A stretch of 10,828 bases of DNA from Chitinophaga pinensis (GTDB lineage Bacteria; Bacteroidota; Bacteroidia; M30B66): contig CALQJV010000019.1 in NCBI GenBank assembly GCA_943330985.1, positions 1-10,828 of the forward strand, given 5' to 3'. How positions within the stretch are numbered: the stretch's first letter is position 1; every line of letters begins with the position of its first letter. Positions 7,878 to 10,828 of this stretch are shown piece by piece. The position numbers and the translations under genes were made by a program. Below the pieces are notes generated by a model. That model was given only the letters and a program-made list of their open reading frames with translations, was not told where the DNA came from and searched no databases.

Positions 7878-8894
7878 ATGAGCGATCAAGCTATATACAT
7901 TTTAGGAATTGAATCTTCATGCGACGATACAGCAGCATCTGTTTTGTTTGGTGACAAAATGCTTGCCAATGTGGTTGCGGGACAAGAAGTACACCGCAAT
8001 TGGGGAGGTGTAGTTCCGGAGTTGGCGTCCAGAGCACATCAGCAGCACATCGTTCCAGTTGTAGATGAAGCGCTTCGACTCGCAAAAATAAGCAAACATC
8101 AGTTACACGCCATTGCTTATACGCGAGGCCCTGGATTATTAGGTAGTTTACTTGTAGGTGGCTCATTTGCAAAAGGTTTGGCCTGTGGATTAAACATTCC
8201 ACTCATCGAAGTCAATCACATGCAAGCCCATATTTTGGCTCATTTTATTCAAACGGATGCCCCAAAACCCCAATTCCCATTTTTATGCTTAACCGTTTCG
8301 GGTGGACATACACAAATTGTTCGTGTTGATGATCATTTAACTATGCATGTATTGGGCGAAACCCGCGATGATGCTGCCGGAGAGGCATTCGATAAAGCGG
8401 CTAAAATACTTGGATTAGCATATCCAGGTGGGCCATTGGTTGATCAATTTGCACAAACAGGAAATCCACATCGATTTGTTTTTCCAGAACCCAAGGCCGA
8501 TGGTTTTGATTTCAGCTTTAGTGGTTTAAAAACTTCGTTTTTGTATTTGATCCGGGATGAAATGAAAATTGATGCCTCGTTTATCGAGAATAATACAGCC
8601 GATTTATGCGCCTCTTTGCAATATACCTTGGTAAAAATATTAATGCGCAAACTTTTGCTAGCGTCTGATGCTACAGGGATAAAAAAGCTTGCGCTTGCTG
8701 GTGGAGTTTCCGCAAATAGTGGTTTAAGAAACGCCTTTATTGAATTACGCGATAAAGGATATCAAACCTATATTCCCGCATTTGAATTTTGCACCGACAA
8801 CGCAGCAATGATTGCCATGACAGGTTTCTTTAAATACAAAGGGGGTTTATTTTCGAACCATTCGGAAGGATCTATTGCACGATATCCTTTGTAA
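7878..8894 (+). CDS. tsaD: tRNA N6-adenosine threonylcarbamoyltransferase TsaD
   Basis: The 338-aa product is full length for bacterial TsaD, the ASKHA-fold enzyme that, with TsaB and TsaE, moves threonylcarbamoyl from threonylcarbamoyl-AMP to A37 of ANN-decoding tRNAs. Family motifs appear in order: ESSCDDT (12-18), GGVVPELASRAH (43-54), TRGPGLLGSLLVG (82-94), the metal site NHMQAHI (His114 and His118), SGGHTQ (141-146), GEAFDKAAKILGL (168-180), SFSGLKTS (213-220), AGGVSAN (274-280) and CTDNAAM (305-311), where Asp307 is the third metal ligand. No key residue is missing. The start MSDQAIYILGIESS fits the family. It is transcribed away from the tamB-like gene and converges on the TPR lipoprotein gene 4 bp downstream. 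Partner genes tsaB and tsaE are not in the window. Confidence 0.97.
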   Translation: MSDQAIYILGIESSCDDTAASVLFGDKMLANVVAGQEVHRNWGGVVPELASRAHQQHIVPVVDEALRLAKISKHQLHAIAYTRGPGLLGSLLVGGSFAKGLACGLNIPLIEVNHMQAHILAHFIQTDAPKPQFPFLCLTVSGGHTQIVRVDDHLTMHVLGETRDDAAGEAFDKAAKILGLAYPGGPLVDQFAQTGNPHRFVFPEPKADGFDFSFSGLKTSFLYLIRDEMKIDASFIENNTADLCASLQYTLVKILMRKLLLASDATGIKKLALAGGVSANSGLRNAFIELRDKGYQTYIPAFEFCTDNAAMIAMTGFFKYKGGLFSNHSEGSIARYPL

Positions 8895-8898
8895 TTGT

Positions 8899-9444
8899 CT
8901 ATTGAATTGCCGCTTTTGTTGTATCAGCATTCATTTGCTCAAATTCACGAATAAGTTCTTCGTCCGTTTTACCTAAATTTTTAATGGATGCTTCGGCACT
9001 TGCCGCAAATGCGTGATTCGGAAAACGTTTTATAAAATTTCGGTAGCATTCACCCGCTTTGGCATCATCGTTTAATTGATTATCGTAAACAAATGCTTTA
9101 TAAAACAAAGCTTCTGGAATGCGCTTATCGTCGGGATATGCCTCGGTGAACTTATTTATAATTTCAACCGACGACTTCCCCCAATTCATGCTCATACTGA
9201 GATTGGCGGCTTTAAATAAATAAGCCGGAGCTAAGGTATCCTTTGGAAAACTAGCTGCAAAATCGGTGTAAGCAACTTGAAGATTGTATGCCGCAACTTC
9301 ATCGCGCACTTTTAATGAATCTTGCTGCAATTTTGTTTCGAGTGCAGTTATTTTGTCTAGCTTTTCTTTTCTAGCATCAGAGCAAGAAGTAAAAAGTATC
9401 AATCCTAAAAATAAAAAACTGGGTACTATGTGGGCTAATTTCAT
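8899..9444 (-). CDS. TPR-type lipoprotein
   Basis: The gene encodes 181 aa from the ATG at 9444-9442. A TTG two codons upstream is possible but unnecessary. The N-terminus is a lipoprotein signal: Met-Lys, a hydrophobic core, then FTSC with Cys21 as the predicted lipidated residue. The mature part is alpha-helical: a charged coiled-coil-like stretch (about 25-48), then helix pairs resembling tetratricopeptide repeats, with AYTDFAASFPKD, EIINKFTEAYPDD, ALFYKAFVYDNQL and CYRNFIKRFPNH. The recurring Phe-Pro and Tyr-Pro ends resemble BamD/YbgF-type TPRs, but the protein is shorter than BamD, so I do not call it BamD. TPR lipoproteins usually scaffold envelope complexes; no partner is evident. It is the last gene of the ruvX-def run, 55 bp after def, and probably co-transcribed. 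Confidence 0.83.
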   Translation of the reverse strand: MKLAHIVPSFLFLGLILFTSCSDARKEKLDKITALETKLQQDSLKVRDEVAAYNLQVAYTDFAASFPKDTLAPAYLFKAANLSMSMNWGKSSVEIINKFTEAYPDDKRIPEALFYKAFVYDNQLNDDAKAGECYRNFIKRFPNHAFAASAEASIKNLGKTDEELIREFEQMNADTTKAAIQ

Positions 9445-9499
9445 GAGCAATAGTTCGAATTACAATTTAGAACATCGTAAAAATAGAAAATCAAAAACA

Positions 9500-10066
9500 C
9501 TATTTTCTTCTTATTTGTGGAAATTTCATTTTATAGTCAACTTTCACTTTGCCTTTTGATATATCTTGTAGTTTCCCTCTCAACAATGTGCGTCGTAATT
9601 GACTTAAATGATCAGTAAAAAGCACGCCATCAATATGATCGTATTCATGTTGAATAACACGTGCAAATATCCCTTCAAATGTTTCTTCAAAATAATTGAA
9701 ATTTTCATCCTGATATTTCATTCTAATAAAGGGCTTCCTTAAAATATCTTCGCGAACACCAGGAATACTCAAACATCCCTCATTGTGTTTCCATTCAACA
9801 CCCGATTGCTCAATGATTTCTGCATTGATAAATATTTTTTTAATGCCAGCAATGTCGGGATATTCGTCGGCAAAAGGAGAAAGATCAATTATAAAAAGTC
9901 GGATAGAATGTGCAATCTGTGGGGCTGCTAATCCAATCCCATAAGCATAATACATTGTTTCAAACATATTGGCAATGAGCTCTTTTAAGCCAGGATGTTC
10001 GGCATCAATAAAAGCAGCTTTCTGTTTTAATACGGGCGTTCCGTAGGCTACAATAGGTAAAATCAT
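9500..10066 (-). CDS. def: Peptide deformylase
   Basis: The 188-aa product removes the formyl group from the initiator methionine of new proteins at the ribosome. All three family motifs are intact: GIGLAAPQ (43-50), EGCLS (96-100, metal ligand Cys98) and QHEYDH (139-144, metal ligands His140 and His144, catalytic Glu141). The N-terminus MILPIVAYGTPVLKQKA is the normal deformylase opening and fixes the start. The C-terminal helix contains LRRTLLRGKL, and the protein ends in a basic PQIRRK tail. The start lies 9 bp after the ruvX stop, which supports one transcript. No formyltransferase gene (fmt) is nearby, unlike the common def-fmt pairing in other phyla. Confidence 0.97.
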   Translation of the reverse strand: MILPIVAYGTPVLKQKAAFIDAEHPGLKELIANMFETMYYAYGIGLAAPQIAHSIRLFIIDLSPFADEYPDIAGIKKIFINAEIIEQSGVEWKHNEGCLSIPGVREDILRKPFIRMKYQDENFNYFEETFEGIFARVIQHEYDHIDGVLFTDHLSQLRRTLLRGKLQDISKGKVKVDYKMKFPQIRRK

Positions 10067-10075
10067 GCTGCAAAA

Positions 10076-10501
10076 TTACAAATTTCCGAATGCTTTTTGT
10101 TCCAAATAACTTTGTAAAATTATTACGGCGCTCATACTATCTAATAGCGATTTATCTTGACGTTGTTTCTTGCTTGCACCTCCTTCAATCAAAGCATTGA
10201 ATGCCAACTTACTTGTAAATCGCTCATCCACACGAACAACTTTAATTGTTGGAAAGGCCTTCTCGACAGCTCGAACAAAATTCATCAAGGATTCTTGAGG
10301 TCCACTGCTCGTTCCATCCAAATGTTTGGGTTCGCCAATCACAATGGTTTCAACCTTTTCTTTTAGCACATAGTTTTTAATGAAAGGCAATGCCTCATCA
10401 TTTGTTAATGTCTTTAATGGATTGGCAATCATTTGCATTGGATCCGTTACGGCTATTCCAATGCGCTTTGTTCCAAAATCAATCGAGAGTACCCTTGCCA
10501 T
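10076..10501 (-). CDS. ruvX: YqgF/RuvX-family putative Holliday junction resolvase or pre-16S rRNA nuclease
   Basis: The 141-aa product has the normal size for the family, an RNase H-like fold. Visible motifs are LSIDFGTKRIGIAVTD (5-20, catalytic Asp8), IVIGEPKHLDGT (53-64), VDERFTS (91-97, acidic Glu93) and DKSLLDSMSAVIIL (116-129, Asp121); together Asp8, Glu93 and Asp121 make the expected metal-binding triad. E. coli YqgF is essential and has been tied to 16S rRNA 5' maturation and antitermination, while other members cleave Holliday junctions, so the role here is not decided by sequence. It is the first gene of the minus-strand run with def and the TPR lipoprotein, and it diverges from the dioxygenase gene. 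Confidence 0.95.
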   Translation of the reverse strand: MARVLSIDFGTKRIGIAVTDPMQMIANPLKTLTNDEALPFIKNYVLKEKVETIVIGEPKHLDGTSSGPQESLMNFVRAVEKAFPTIKVVRVDERFTSKLAFNALIEGGASKKQRQDKSLLDSMSAVIILQSYLEQKAFGNL

Positions 10502-10586
10502 ATTTAGTGCGAATGATTTGCAAAGATGCCAAAAAACCTTGGGCTAAGCATGTAAAATGGTGGTTTAAATTCCGAGATTTACACGC
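10502..10586. promoter_or_regulatory. Divergent spacer between ruvX and the dioxygenase gene
   Basis: This 85-bp non-coding gap lies between two divergent starts and should contain promoters for both. On the minus strand, CATCTTTG (plus 10521-10528) is one base off the Bacteroidota -7 element TAnnTTTG and would give ruvX a leader of about a dozen bases; I see no good -33 TTG. Nothing convincing is visible for the plus strand. The call is positional. Confidence 0.4.
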
Positions 10587-10828
10587 ATGAAACGCAGGCA
10601 TTTTATACATGCTTCTAGTTTGGGAATTATGGGGGCTAGTTTGACATCACTTCGCAACTTGGCTTCGGGTCCGATTTCGTCGGAACGAATGCCTGTTTTA
10701 TTCATTGGGCACGGCAACCCGATGAATGCTATCGAAAATAATAAATACAGTGAATCTTGGCAAAAGATGGGAGCCAATTTACCTCGGCCCAAAGCCATCG
10801 TGTGTATTTCTGCTCATTGGGAAACACG
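10587..10828 (+). CDS. LigB/YgiD-type extradiol ring-cleavage dioxygenase with Tat leader (3' end cut off)
   Basis: Eighty codons are present from the ATG at 10587 before the window ends. Residues 1-28 look like a twin-arginine signal: MKRRHF, a mildly hydrophobic stretch rich in Ala, Ser and Gly, and Ala26-Ser-Gly as a possible cleavage zone. From residue 34 the sequence follows E. coli YgiD (4,5-DOPA extradiol dioxygenase) closely: RMPVLFIGHGNPMNAIE, YSESWQKMG, LPRPKAIVCIS, AHWETR. His42 (GHGNP) and His77 (SAHW) are the expected first metal ligands of this class III extradiol family. E. coli YgiD lacks an export signal, so the leader is notable. The substrate is unknown, and the remaining ligands lie outside the window. 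It diverges from ruvX across an 85-bp spacer. Confidence 0.88.
   Translation, partial: MKRRHFIHASSLGIMGASLTSLRNLASGPISSERMPVLFIGHGNPMNAIENNKYSESWQKMGANLPRPKAIVCISAHWET

Noticed and set aside
7891..8202. Minus-strand open frame of 103 codons inside tsaD
   Set aside because: It is antisense to the fully conserved tsaD coding sequence and encodes nothing recognisable.
9445..9499. Separate promoter for the TPR lipoprotein in the gap after def
   Set aside because: A TA-TTTTT-like stretch is present on the minus strand, but there is no TTG at the right spacing; AT-rich sequence gives such matches by chance.
10565..10798. Minus-strand open frame opposite the dioxygenase start
   Set aside because: The plus-strand frame matches YgiD closely over the same bases, so this is a shadow.

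Overview
The window looks like chromosomal DNA of a member of the Bacteroidota. It is AT-rich and densely packed. Most genes lack a clear Shine-Dalgarno sequence, and the protein set fits that phylum: a very large TamB/DUF490-type protein divergent from tsaD, a ruvX-def-TPR lipoprotein run, and a small lipoprotein with a short signal peptide and a Phe-Thr-Ser-Cys lipobox. I cannot place it below phylum level from the sequence alone. I saw no IS element, phage gene, tRNA, rRNA or CRISPR array.

Layout. Positions 1-1290 (minus) hold the N-terminal 430 residues of a multi-pass membrane PAS sensor histidine kinase; its ATPase domain lies beyond the left edge. Positions 1414-2319 (minus) encode a PrsW-type intramembrane protease. 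A 67-bp divergent spacer separates it from a plus-strand pair: a YetF/DUF421 membrane protein (2387-2899) and, 2 bp later, a family I inorganic pyrophosphatase (2902-3447). Converging on this pair with a 4-bp gap is the 4.4-kb tamB-like gene (3452 to 7828, probably really to about 7861, minus). It starts back-to-back with tsaD (7878-8894, plus). tsaD converges, again with a 4-bp gap, on the last gene of a minus-strand run read in the order ruvX (10501-10076), def (10066-9500), TPR lipoprotein (9444-8899). At the right edge a plus-strand gene begins for a LigB/YgiD-type extradiol dioxygenase carrying a twin-arginine leader (10587 to beyond the end).

Functional reading. Two themes occur side by side: envelope functions (sensor kinase, PrsW, YetF, TamB, lipoprotein) and core housekeeping (pyrophosphatase, tRNA t6A synthesis, N-terminal deformylation, YqgF/RuvX RNA or Holliday-junction processing). 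I see no evidence that they form one dedicated pathway.

I did not find an undescribed system. The points most worth a second look are the tamB start, where the conserved basic N-terminus lies upstream of the only conventional start codon; the nearly absent spacer between tamB and tsaD; the exported-looking YgiD-type dioxygenase; and the YetF-pyrophosphatase pairing.
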